Shown one piece after another: positions 50,356 to 58,350 of a DNA stretch of 64,000 bases. The notes beneath the pieces are model-generated. The model saw only the letters and a program-made list of their open reading frames with translations. It was not told where the DNA came from and searched no databases. The position numbers and the translations under genes are program-made. The DNA is taken from contig NZ_JAHYSG010000038.1 in NCBI RefSeq assembly GCF_022095675.1, positions 1 through 64,000 of the forward strand, read 5' to 3'. Origin of the DNA: Dactylosporangium sp. AC04546. GTDB lineage: Bacteria > Actinomycetota > Actinomycetes > Mycobacteriales > Micromonosporaceae. Positions within the stretch are counted from its first letter, which is position 1; every line of letters begins with the position of its first letter.

Positions 50356-51066
50356 GTGGGGACTCGACGGGTGCGCCAGTGGTTGCCGCCGCAGCACGGT
50401 GCCTGGGCGATGCTGCTGGTCCCGTTCGCCGCCGGGCTGCTCACCGCCGGCTTCCGGTGGCTCGACCTGCCGCTGCTGGGCGCCTGGCTGGCCGGCTACC
50501 TCTGCTCGTACTTCGCCCTGCTCGCGGTCAAGACCCGCCGCCCGCGCCGCCAGGTGGCCGTCTACGGGGCGCTCACCGCGGCCCTCGCCGCGCCGGTCCT
50601 GCTCGCCCGGCCCGACCTGCTGCGCTTCGCCGCCGTCTACGCCCCGCTCATCGCGGTCAACGTCGTCTACGCCGCCCGCCGGCGGGAACGGGCGCTCGTC
50701 AACGACCTGGCGTCGGTCGCCCAGAGCTGCGTGATGGTCTTCGTCGTCGCCGCGGTGGCCTCGGTACCCCTGCAGCAGGTGGCCGTCCCGTTCCTCGTCG
50801 TCCTCGCGTACTTCACGGGGACCGTCCTCTACGTCAAGACCATGATCCGGGAGCGGGGCAGCCGCGGGTACCGGATCGCGTCGGTCGCCTGCCACGTGCT
50901 GGCCCTCGCCGGCGCAGTCGTCCTCGGCCCGCTCTCGGCGGCGGTCTTCGCGCTGCTGCTGGCCCGGGCCTGGCTGCTGCCCGGCCGCCGGCTGACCCCG
51001 AAGCAGGTCGGCCTGGCCGAGATCGCGGCGAGCGCGCTGGTCCTCACGACGGCCGCGTTGGCCTGA
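50356..51066 (+). CDS. YwiC-like family membrane protein
   Basis: 236 residues with six to seven hydrophobic segments. The N-terminal signature LPPQHGAWAMLLVPFAAGLL is diagnostic of the YwiC-like family, whose members are often near nitrate/nitrite or respiratory genes in Bacillus; the role is not established. GTG 50356 is the start. A single gene downstream of the two-component system with 72 bp between them. Confidence 0.85.
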   Translation: MGTRRVRQWLPPQHGAWAMLLVPFAAGLLTAGFRWLDLPLLGAWLAGYLCSYFALLAVKTRRPRRQVAVYGALTAALAAPVLLARPDLLRFAAVYAPLIAVNVVYAARRRERALVNDLASVAQSCVMVFVVAAVASVPLQQVAVPFLVVLAYFTGTVLYVKTMIRERGSRGYRIASVACHVLALAGAVVLGPLSAAVFALLLARAWLLPGRRLTPKQVGLAEIAASALVLTTAALA

Positions 51067-51174
51067 CCTCGCCTGGGCGCCCGGGTCACGATTTCGGGGC
51101 AGTGCCGCGTGCCCCGCGGCCGTATTCTGCCGGTGCACCCGCGTCGCGGGTCGCATCCATCACGGGAGGAACCC

Positions 51175-52800
51175 TTGACACCCCTGCGACAGCGCAGGTT
51201 CCTTACGGCTGCGTTCACATCCGTGGCCACCGTCATGGCCACCGTCGTGGCCACCGCCGGACCGGCCGCGGCCGCGCCGGCCACCGCCGATCGGTCGGCG
51301 ATCACCCTCGCCTCGCTCGGCTTCGCGGCGGACACCGTCGACGCGACGGGCGACGCCACCGGCATCGGCCTGACCTGGACGATCGTCGACCAGGACAGCG
51401 CCGCCACCACCATCGGCGGCAGCGTCGAGCTGCGGCTCTTCGCCGGCGACCGGGCCGTCGGCCCGGCACGGACCTACACCTGGGACCTGCAGCCGAACGG
51501 CGTCGCGGACGTCTTCGCCGACGACTGGTGGCAGGCCACCGCGCAGCGTTCGTCGTACACGTTGAACTTCGTCGTGCCGCAGTACGGTCCGGCCGAGCAC
51601 GTCACCTGGCGGGTCACCGGGCTGACCGCTCGCGACGACCACGGCAACAGCCGCTCCTTCGACCGCGCCGCACTCGCCCGGTTCGACAGCTCGGTCGCCG
51701 TCACCGAGCTCGTCGACACCGCCAACCCCACGCTCGAGGCCCTGGCCCGCGGCTGGAACCAGCTGCCGGAGATCTACGACAACGGCGGCCCGATCACCCT
51801 GGGGTACAGCCTCGGCATCACCGAGCAGGCCGGCTTCTGGAAAGGCAGGCTCAAGTTGGCCGGCCCGGGCGGCGCCCACGCCACCGCGTCCTTTGAGTTG
51901 GTCAAACTCAACTCGTACATCTGGATGTGCGGCGACGCCCAGAACTATGACAACCAGCTGGTGAACTGCGACATCTCCGTCACGCTGCCGACGCGTTCGC
52001 CGGCCGGCGTCTGGCGTGTGGCGAGCGTCGAGCTGACCGACACCGTCGGCCACACGCTGACCGCCACGGGCAGCTCGTCGTCGGACGTGCGCACCACCCG
52101 CAACCGGCCGCTGAGCGCCGGCGGCTTCGCGCTCAGCGCGACCGAGGTCGACAACTGGCGCAGCGAGCAGATCGTGCGCATCAGCATGACGCCCGCGGGC
52201 GCGCAGGGCGGCGTCACGTCGGTGCGGCTGGACTCCAGCTGCTGGCAGCGCGACACCACCCCGATTCCCGGTCCCGACGGCACGATCGCGATCGAGATGG
52301 TAGTGCCGGTGTTCCTCGGCCGCTGCGCCGTCGACGGCATCGCGCTGCAGGACGCCAAGGGCAACCTGGCCCTCTACGGGACCCGCTACCACAACGCCGA
52401 CCTCGGCCTGGTCGTCACCCGACAGCCCGACACGGTGCCCCCGGTCGCGCTGTCGGCGGTCCTGCGCAAGCCCGTCTGGACCCAGACGGAGCTGCAGGAG
52501 GCGTGGGGCATCGCCGTCGATGTGACGGTGGACACCAGCTCCCCGGCGCCCGTCACCGGCTTCAGCACGACGATCTACGACGCCGGTGGCATCTCGACCG
52601 GCGGCGGCTCGGGCGGCATCCAGGAGGCCGACGGCTACCTGGGCCTCTCGGCCCACGCGAACTGGCTCCCGCCCGGGCAGTACACGATCGGTTTCACTCT
52701 CACCGACGCGGCCGGCAACTTCACGCAATACGGCTACCCGAACGGCGTCGGCAACCCCGTGCCGGGCGGCCCGCTGATCCTGACGGTCGTCGCCGGCTGA
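51175..52800 (+). CDS. Secreted multidomain beta-rich protein, function unknown
   Basis: 541 residues with a Sec signal peptide (FLTAAFTSVATVMATVVATA, cleavage near AAA-APAT). The mature protein is Thr/Val/Asp-rich and consists of Ig/FnIII-like beta repeats; LTARDDHGN, VELTDTVGHTLTA and FTLTDAAGNFTQYGY are the recurring strand-loop motifs of such domains. No catalytic motif recognised. TTG 51175 is used as start because GGGAGGA lies four bases upstream and it opens the signal peptide. A -10-like TATTCT is at 51123. Confidence 0.78.
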   Translation: MTPLRQRRFLTAAFTSVATVMATVVATAGPAAAAPATADRSAITLASLGFAADTVDATGDATGIGLTWTIVDQDSAATTIGGSVELRLFAGDRAVGPARTYTWDLQPNGVADVFADDWWQATAQRSSYTLNFVVPQYGPAEHVTWRVTGLTARDDHGNSRSFDRAALARFDSSVAVTELVDTANPTLEALARGWNQLPEIYDNGGPITLGYSLGITEQAGFWKGRLKLAGPGGAHATASFELVKLNSYIWMCGDAQNYDNQLVNCDISVTLPTRSPAGVWRVASVELTDTVGHTLTATGSSSSDVRTTRNRPLSAGGFALSATEVDNWRSEQIVRISMTPAGAQGGVTSVRLDSSCWQRDTTPIPGPDGTIAIEMVVPVFLGRCAVDGIALQDAKGNLALYGTRYHNADLGLVVTRQPDTVPPVALSAVLRKPVWTQTELQEAWGIAVDVTVDTSSPAPVTGFSTTIYDAGGISTGGGSGGIQEADGYLGLSAHANWLPPGQYTIGFTLTDAAGNFTQYGYPNGVGNPVPGGPLILTVVAG

Positions 52801-52807
52801 CGCCGGC

Positions 52808-52844
52808 CTGCGGTGCCCGGCAGCCACGCCGCTGGGCACCGCAG
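52808..52844. terminator. 11-bp hairpin, bidirectional terminator
   Basis: CTGCGGTGCCC (52808-52818) pairs with GGGCACCGCAG (52834-52844), loop of 15 bases, between converging genes. Confidence 0.65.
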
Positions 52845-52849
52845 CCGTA

Positions 52850-53212
52850 TCACCACTCGTTCTTGTCGCCGTAGACGGTGTCGCGGTACGCCTGCTGGTA
52901 GTCCTGCTCGGCGGCCCACTGGCTGTAGGTCTGGCCGGTCCCGGTCTCGGAGGGCTCGCTCGTCGTCTCCTGGGTCGGCTCCTGGGTCTGTTCCTCGGCC
53001 GACCCGGTCTCACCCGCGTAGCCCCCGATGTCCTCGGGCGACACGAACGCGTCCGCCTCCCCGTCCCCGTCCTCGTCGTAGGCGGCCACGTCGCCGTACC
53101 CGTCCCCGTCCAGGTCGGCGACCACGGAGGTGCTGCCGTCGCTATATTCGGTGACCTCGACGAGGTCGAGGTCACCGTCCCCATCCACGTCGTATTCGAA
53201 GATCTCGCTCAT
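52850..53212 (-). CDS. Acidic DxDGDG-repeat protein (calcium-binding type)
   Basis: 120 residues, strongly acidic. Three DxDGDG-like loops (YDVDGDGDLDLVEV, ADLDGDGYGDVAAYD, EDGDGEADAF) resemble EF-hand/dockerin or thrombospondin-type calcium loops. A Glu/Thr/Ser-rich linker follows, then a C-terminal aromatic helix (YSQWAAEQDYQQAYRD). There is no signal peptide or membrane segment, so it is either cytoplasmic or exported by an unrecognised route. No close family known to me. Confidence 0.75.
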   Translation of the reverse strand: MSEIFEYDVDGDGDLDLVEVTEYSDGSTSVVADLDGDGYGDVAAYDEDGDGEADAFVSPEDIGGYAGETGSAEEQTQEPTQETTSEPSETGTGQTYSQWAAEQDYQQAYRDTVYGDKNEW

Positions 53213-53298
53213 GCGCCGACGCTAGGACACCGCTCCCCGCCAAGGCTTGCATCTGTCGGACCGACGTCTCCCAGGCAACCTGGCGATAGGGTGGCCCG

Positions 53299-53943
53299 AT
53301 GCGAGTCGTCGTGGCGGAGGATCTGGCCCTGCTGCGCGACGGGCTCATACGGCTCCTCGAAGCGCACGGGTTCGAGGTCGTCGCCGCCGTCGGCACCGGG
53401 CCGGAGCTGCTGCGGGCGCTGCTCGACCAGCGGCCCGACGTGGCCGTGGTCGACGTGCGGCTGCCGCCGACCCACACCGACGAGGGGCTGCGGGCGGCGC
53501 TCGCCGCGCGGGCCGAGGTGCCGGGGCTGCCGGTGCTCGTGCTGTCGCAGTACGTGGAGCGCCTCTACGCCCGCGAGCTGCTCGCCGACGGGCGGGGCGG
53601 CATCGGCTACCTGCTCAAGGACCGGGTGTCCGACGTCGGGGACTTCGTCGAGGCGGTGCGGCGGGTCGCCGGTGGCGGCACCGCGCTCGACCCCACCGTC
53701 GTGGCGAAGCTGCTCGACAACCGCGAGCGGGTGCTCCCGCTCGACCGGCTCACCGCCCGCGAGCGCGAGGTGCTCGCCCACATGGCCCAGGGGCGCTCCA
53801 ACGCGGCCATCGGCACCGCCCTGTTCATCACCGAGAAGGCGGTCGCCAAGCACACCAACAACATCTTCGCCAAGCTCGACCTGCAGTCGTCGGAGGACGA
53901 CAACCGCCGCGTCCTGGCGGTGCTCGCCTACCTCGGCGCATAG
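53299..53943 (+). CDS. NarL/DesR-type response regulator (paralogue of 10850-11485)
   Basis: 214 residues. Receiver with VVAEDLALL and phospho-Asp in VAVVDVRLPP, HTH near 150-210 (LTAREREVLAHMAQGRSNAA). It shares long blocks with the regulator at 10850-11485 (DVRLPPT.TDEGL, GYLLKDRVSDVG, DDNRRVLAVLAYL). First gene of a three-gene set with the DUF418 membrane protein and a DesK-like kinase. The palindrome just after its stop probably is the site it binds. Confidence 0.9.
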   Translation: MRVVVAEDLALLRDGLIRLLEAHGFEVVAAVGTGPELLRALLDQRPDVAVVDVRLPPTHTDEGLRAALAARAEVPGLPVLVLSQYVERLYARELLADGRGGIGYLLKDRVSDVGDFVEAVRRVAGGGTALDPTVVAKLLDNRERVLPLDRLTAREREVLAHMAQGRSNAAIGTALFITEKAVAKHTNNIFAKLDLQSSEDDNRRVLAVLAYLGA

Positions 53944-53949
53944 GGGTGG

Positions 53950-53973
53950 TAGTACCCCCACGGCTGGGGTTCC
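53950..53973. promoter_or_regulatory. Proposed DesR-type operator, copy 2
   Basis: TAGTACCCCCACGGCTGGGG, an interrupted palindrome. 16 of 20 bases equal copy 1 (12793-12812), and the 20-mer ends 46 bases before the DUF418 gene start, the same distance as copy 1 to the desaturase. Confidence 0.6.
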
Positions 53974-54015
53974 ACGCTCCTCGAAGCGGGCCGCCCGAAC
54001 CGCGACGCTGGGCGC

Positions 54016-55167
54016 ATGACAACGACGCTCACCACCACGTCGACCGGACCGGGGCCGGTGCGCCGCACCGAGCGGGCCCTCGCACCCGACCTCGCCCGCG
54101 GCGCGATGCTGCTGTTCATCGCCCTCGCCAACGCCGCGAACTTCGCGTTCGCCGGCCAGCCCGGGCTCGACCCCACCCCGCACGGCCTCGAACGCGTCGT
54201 CAACTTCCTCATGGCGACGTTCGTCGACAGCCGGGCCTACCCGGTCTTCGCCGTCATGTTCGGCTACGGCCTGGTCCAGATCGCCCGCCGGCAGGGCGAT
54301 GCGGCCCGGCGGGTGCTGCTGCGCCGCAACACCGCGCTGATCTGCTTCGGCCTGGTGCACGCGACACTGCTGTACTTCGGCGACTTCCTCGGCGCGTACG
54401 GCATCGTCGGCATCCTCGCCACCGTGCTGCTGCTCAGGCGGAGCGACCGCTTCCACCGCATCGTGCTGTGGCTGTGGGGCATCCAGACGGTGTCCGCCAC
54501 GGTGATCGGCGTGGTCGCCTTCACCGGAATGCGTGGCGGTGACGCCGGGCTGACGAACACGCCGAACGGTTCGCTCGCGGCCACGTCGTACTGGCAGTCG
54601 ATGCTGGACCGGCTGACCGAGTGGCCCGTCCACACCGCCACCGTCGTGCCGTTCATCGTCATCGTCTGGCTCGGCATCTGGGCCGCCCGGCACCGCATCC
54701 TGGAGGACCCGGCCGCGCACCGCACGCTGCTGCGCTGGACCGCCGGCGTCAGCCTGGGCATCGCGATCCTCGGCGGCCTGCCGTACGCGCTGGTGGCGGC
54801 CGGTGCCGTCACGTTCGATGCCGGTACCGTCGAGGCCATGGCAAGCCTGCACGCGATCACCGGCGAGTACGGCGGCCCCGGCTACGTGGCCCTGTTCGGG
54901 CTGCTCGCGCTGCGGCTGCGCGGCAAGCGCCACGTGGCGCCGGTGGTGGCCCTGGGGCAGCGGTCGCTGAGCGGATACCTGCTGCAGTCGGTGGCCTGGC
55001 TGGCGCTGTTCTCGCCGTGGGCCCTGGGGCTCGACGGCACGCTCGTGGCGGCCGGTGCCGCGATCGGCGTGTGGCTGCTGTCGGTCGCCGCGGCGCAGGC
55101 GCTGGGCGGGCGGCGGGGGCCGGCCGAGGCGCTGCTGCGGCGGATCACGTACCGGACGGGCCGATGA
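54016..55167 (+). CDS. DUF418 (YeiB-like) membrane protein
   Basis: 383 residues with about nine hydrophobic segments. The N-terminal DLARGAMLLFIALANAANFAF and the C-terminal GQRSLSGYLLQSVAWLALFSP blocks are characteristic of the DUF418/YeiB family of acyltransferase-3-like membrane proteins, of unknown reaction. It overlaps the downstream kinase in ATGA. It is likely the regulated target of the flanking RR/kinase pair, as in many actinobacterial DUF418 loci. Confidence 0.88.
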   Translation: MTTTLTTTSTGPGPVRRTERALAPDLARGAMLLFIALANAANFAFAGQPGLDPTPHGLERVVNFLMATFVDSRAYPVFAVMFGYGLVQIARRQGDAARRVLLRRNTALICFGLVHATLLYFGDFLGAYGIVGILATVLLLRRSDRFHRIVLWLWGIQTVSATVIGVVAFTGMRGGDAGLTNTPNGSLAATSYWQSMLDRLTEWPVHTATVVPFIVIVWLGIWAARHRILEDPAAHRTLLRWTAGVSLGIAILGGLPYALVAAGAVTFDAGTVEAMASLHAITGEYGGPGYVALFGLLALRLRGKRHVAPVVALGQRSLSGYLLQSVAWLALFSPWALGLDGTLVAAGAAIGVWLLSVAAAQALGGRRGPAEALLRRITYRTGR

Positions 55168-56141
55168 ACGGCGTCGCCCGCAGCCTGGCCGTGGCCGTGG
55201 CGCTGAGCGCCGCGGCCACGGCCGCTTGGCTGGTCACCGGCCGCGGCGAGTTCTGGCCCCGCTGGGTCGCGTTCGCGGCCGGCGTGGTCCTGCTCGGCGA
55301 GGCACTGCTGCGCCGGGCGCTGCGGCGGCCGCCCGGCCCGCGCCGCTGGCTGGCCGTCGACGCCGCCGTGTGCGGCCTGATCGCCACCGCCGACCTGGCG
55401 GTCTACGTGCTCACGGGCGGCGGCTACTTCTGGCCGGCCTGGACGATCCTCGGCCTGTCCGGGATCGTCGCGCTGCACGCGTGGGCGGCCACCCGGGAGA
55501 ACGCCCTCGCGACCCGGGTCGCGGCCCTGACCAGCTCCCGCCGTACCGCCGTCGACCGGCAGGCGGCCGAGCTCAAGCGGGTCGAGCGCGACCTGCACGA
55601 CGGGGCGCAGGCCCGGCTGGTGTCGCTCGCGCTCACCCTGGGCCTGGCCAAGGACCTGGTCGGCCGCGACGCCGGGGGCGCGGTCCAACTGGTCGAGGAG
55701 GCCCGGCAGGCGGCGGTCGCCGCGCTCGACGACCTGCGCACGGTGATGCACAGCATCCACCCGGCGGTGCTGGCCGACCGCGGCCTCGGCGACGCCGTCC
55801 GGGCCCTGGCGCTCGACCTGGCGGTCCCGGCCACGGTGACCGGCGACCCACCGGCGGGCCTGTCCCCGGCGACGGAGACGGCGGTCTACTTCGCGGTCGC
55901 CGAGGCCCTCGCCAACGTCGTGAAGCACAGCGGCGCGACCCACGCGGAGGTGGCCTTCACCACGACCAGGACCACGCTGCGCGTCGAGATCCGCGACGAC
56001 GGCACGGGCGGCGCCGACCCGGCGGCCGGCTCGGGTCTGCGCGGCATCACCGACCGCCTCGACGCGGTCGACGCCCGCCTGACGGTCTCCAGCCCGCCGG
56101 GCGGCCCGACCCTGGTCACGCTGACGGTGCCGCTGAGCTGA
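55164..56141 (+). CDS. DesK-type sensor histidine kinase
   Basis: 325 residues. Four N-terminal membrane segments, then LKRVERDLHDGAQARLVSLAL with the phospho-His, N-box VAEALANVVKHSG, and G-boxes RDDGTGGADP and GSGLRGITDRL. It is clearly paralogous to the kinase at 11437-12744. It is co-translated with the DUF418 gene, so sensor and membrane protein are probably made in fixed ratio; the DUF418 protein might take part in sensing (inference). The 3' end overlaps the converging GNAT gene by 26 bp. Confidence 0.9.
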   Translation: MNGVARSLAVAVALSAAATAAWLVTGRGEFWPRWVAFAAGVVLLGEALLRRALRRPPGPRRWLAVDAAVCGLIATADLAVYVLTGGGYFWPAWTILGLSGIVALHAWAATRENALATRVAALTSSRRTAVDRQAAELKRVERDLHDGAQARLVSLALTLGLAKDLVGRDAGGAVQLVEEARQAAVAALDDLRTVMHSIHPAVLADRGLGDAVRALALDLAVPATVTGDPPAGLSPATETAVYFAVAEALANVVKHSGATHAEVAFTTTRTTLRVEIRDDGTGGADPAAGSGLRGITDRLDAVDARLTVSSPPGGPTLVTLTVPLS

Positions 56142-56769
56142 TGAGCACGTCGGCGACGCCCCGCCAGCCGAGCGTCGCGTACAGCCGCTGCCCCTCCTCG
56201 CTCGCGACGAGCAGCCCACGGGTGGCGCCCCGCGCGACGGCCGCCGAGGCGAGCGCGCCCATGAGCGCACTGCCCAGACCGCGGCGCTGGTGGGCGGGAA
56301 ACGTCTCGATGCGGTCGGCGACCGCATCGGCGCCGCTCACCGCGATCGTGCCGCGCGCACCGACCTCCCCGGCCAGGTTCCGCACGGTCGCCGTGACGAC
56401 GGCGCCGCCGGAGAGCTCGAGCCGGTAGCCGGAGGCCGGTGCCCGCCGCGGATGGGCTTCCAGGTCCACCGCCATCAGCAACTCCGAGCGGCGCAGCAGG
56501 ACGAGCCCGGCACCGGACAGGGCCGCGCCCGCCGCGCCGGGATCGGTGGTCGGCACGGTCAGCCAGGCGACCTCGTCCTCCTCGGCGACCAGCCGGGCCA
56601 GCCGCGCAAGAGAGGCGGGCGAAGCGTCCAGGACCACGTACTCGACCTCACGGCCCGGCTGCCGGCACACCACCCGCAGCCCGCCGCCGACGTCGTCGGC
56701 ATCGGGCAGCCCGCGGGCCGCCCCCCAGCCCCGCTGCCACCGGACGACCACTTCACGCAGCTCACTCAC
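56116..56769 (-). CDS. GNAT-family N-acetyltransferase
   Basis: 217 residues. The acetyl-CoA-binding motif A is visible near 163-175 as FPAHQRRGLGSALMGAL (Q/RxxGxG/A), followed by GATRGLLVASEEGQRLYATLGW, typical of the GNAT C-terminus. The first 100 residues are a less conserved extra domain, so it may be a two-GNAT or GNAT-fold fusion. Substrate unknown. GTG or ATG start near 56769. Confidence 0.85.
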   Translation of the reverse strand: MSELREVVVRWQRGWGAARGLPDADDVGGGLRVVCRQPGREVEYVVLDASPASLARLARLVAEEDEVAWLTVPTTDPGAAGAALSGAGLVLLRRSELLMAVDLEAHPRRAPASGYRLELSGGAVVTATVRNLAGEVGARGTIAVSGADAVADRIETFPAHQRRGLGSALMGALASAAVARGATRGLLVASEEGQRLYATLGWRGVADVLISSAAPSA

Positions 56770-56833
56770 CCGGTCCAGTAGATCACGGTGCCGACTTCAG
56801 CGAACCGGCGGGCACCGATCTATGGTGGTTTGT

Positions 56834-57535
56834 ATGGTTCGCGACGCTCGATCGACCGCAATCGTCGTCCTGACCGTGTTTGCGCTGGTGGGCTGCGCGA
56901 ACCGCGGCCCGTCCACGGCGGCACCGACCGGCGCCCGGTCGCCGTCCGCCGCCGCGTCGGCGGCGCCGTCGGCCACCGCGAGCGTGCCCAGCGTCATCCC
57001 CGGTGCGGCGCTGCTGCAGCCGGCCGACCTCGACGGCGCGAGGTTCACGCCCATGGCCGAGGGTGACAGCGCGCACCTGCGGCCGCTGCGGCCGTGCGGG
57101 GCGCGGTATCCGAGCGACGCCACCCGCACCGCGGCCGTCGCCGTGCAGGCGCACGTCGTGGACACGCCGGGCGAGACACCGCGCGTGCTCATGCAGTACG
57201 TCGGGCTGCATCCCGGTACCGCGGCCGAAGCCTTCCAGCAGATCGCGGCGGCCGTGCGCGCGTGCCCCGGCAGCCTCGACCCCGGGCAGCTGCGCTGGGA
57301 GGTCGCCGGGACGGCCGACGCCGGGGACGAGTCGCTGTTCGTGCGGGTCAGCCGGCGGTTCAGCTACGGCGACCCGGACAACGTCGTCACCCCGGTCACG
57401 CCCGCGGTGCTGCTGCGCGTCGGCGACCGGGTCACGGTCGTCGCCGACCTGGGCTGGGAGGCCTCCGGCGGCGACGAGGCCTGGGTCCTGCGCCTGGCCA
57501 AGACCGCCGCCGAGCGGCTGCGCGCGACCGCCTGA
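56834..57535 (+). CDS. Putative lipoprotein
   Basis: 233 residues with a lipoprotein signal: AIVVLTVFALVGCANRG has the lipobox LVGC, Cys near residue 21. A Ser/Ala/Pro-rich linker (about 25-55) leads to a globular domain of about 170 residues with two further Cys (RPCGARYP, RACPGSL), likely a disulfide. It resembles the sensor-like lipoproteins (PknH-type extracellular fold) of actinomycetes, but that is only by general pattern. ATG 56834 chosen over ATG 56822. Confidence 0.75.
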   Translation: MVRDARSTAIVVLTVFALVGCANRGPSTAAPTGARSPSAAASAAPSATASVPSVIPGAALLQPADLDGARFTPMAEGDSAHLRPLRPCGARYPSDATRTAAVAVQAHVVDTPGETPRVLMQYVGLHPGTAAEAFQQIAAAVRACPGSLDPGQLRWEVAGTADAGDESLFVRVSRRFSYGDPDNVVTPVTPAVLLRVGDRVTVVADLGWEASGGDEAWVLRLAKTAAERLRATA

Positions 57536-57573
57536 CAACAAAGACCGATCGTCAAACCGGCCAGGGGGCGCCC

Positions 57574-58263
57574 CTATTGCCGCCGCAGCCGGTCCAGGGT
57601 CTGCTCCAGCTCGTCACGCAGCGCCCGCACCGCGCCGTCGGCGTCGCCGGCGGCAACCGCCGCGACCAGCGCGGCGTGCGTGTCGGCGCCGGGGTTGGGG
57701 TGCTCGGCGCGCAGGCCGAGCAGCTGCACCATGTCGACCAGGCCCTCGCGCAGCACCGGCAGGAAGTCGGCGAACAGCCGGCTCAGCACCGGGTTGTGTG
57801 CGGCGTCGACGAGCGCCACGTGCAGCGCGACGTCGGCGTCGACGAACTCGGTGTCGCCCTCGGTGGCGGCCGCCGTGCGCCGGCGCAGGGCGTCCTCGAT
57901 GCGGGCGAGCTCCTTCGGCGTGCGCCGGGCGGCGGCCAGCCGGACCGCCTCCACCTCCACCGCCACGCGCACCTCGTAGACGTCGGTGACGGCGGCGCGG
58001 CGCAGCTGTGCGGCCCAGTCCTCGCTGGGCTCGCGGGCGATGACGAACACGCCCGCGCCCTGGCGGGCCTGCACCAGCCCGGCGCCGGCGAGAGCCCGCA
58101 GCGCCTCCCGGACCGTGGAGCGCCCGACGCCCAGCGTCGCGGCGAGCGCGGTCTCGCTGGGCAGCTTGGCCCCGACGTCCCAGTGCCCGCCGGCGATCTG
58201 CTGCCGCAGCCGGTCGGTGGCCTGCTCGACCAGCGGGGACGGGCGCAGGGGCTGCAACGCCAT
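57574..58263 (-). CDS. GntR/FadR-family transcriptional regulator
   Basis: 229 residues. N-terminal winged HTH at about 10-75 (GAKLPSETALAATLGVGRST, then VREALRALAGAGLV) and a C-terminal FCD ligand-binding domain at about 90-220 with the metal-binding His/Asp pattern (DADVALHVALVDAAHN; DTHAALVAAVAAGD). Divergent from the MFS transporter gene; nested inverted repeats between the genes are probable operators, so it likely represses the exporter until a carboxylate-type ligand binds. Confidence 0.9.
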   Translation of the reverse strand: MALQPLRPSPLVEQATDRLRQQIAGGHWDVGAKLPSETALAATLGVGRSTVREALRALAGAGLVQARQGAGVFVIAREPSEDWAAQLRRAAVTDVYEVRVAVEVEAVRLAAARRTPKELARIEDALRRRTAAATEGDTEFVDADVALHVALVDAAHNPVLSRLFADFLPVLREGLVDMVQLLGLRAEHPNPGADTHAALVAAVAAGDADGAVRALRDELEQTLDRLRRQ

Positions 58264-58288
58264 CGCGGAACACGCCTCACTTATCGGG

Positions 58289-58350
58289 TTGTCTGAGGAG
58301 TTCGGATCACCTAGTGTACTGCTCGCCCAACTCCTCAGAGGAGCAGACAA
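58289..58350. promoter_or_regulatory. Nested inverted repeats in the GntR/MFS intergenic region
   Basis: TTGTCTG (58289-58295) pairs with CAGACAA (58344-58350), and CTGAGGAGTT (58293-58302) pairs with AACTCCTCAG (58329-58338). A -10-like TAGTGT (58312-58317) for the MFS gene lies between the arms. Consistent with FCD-type regulator binding at two sites. Confidence 0.65.
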
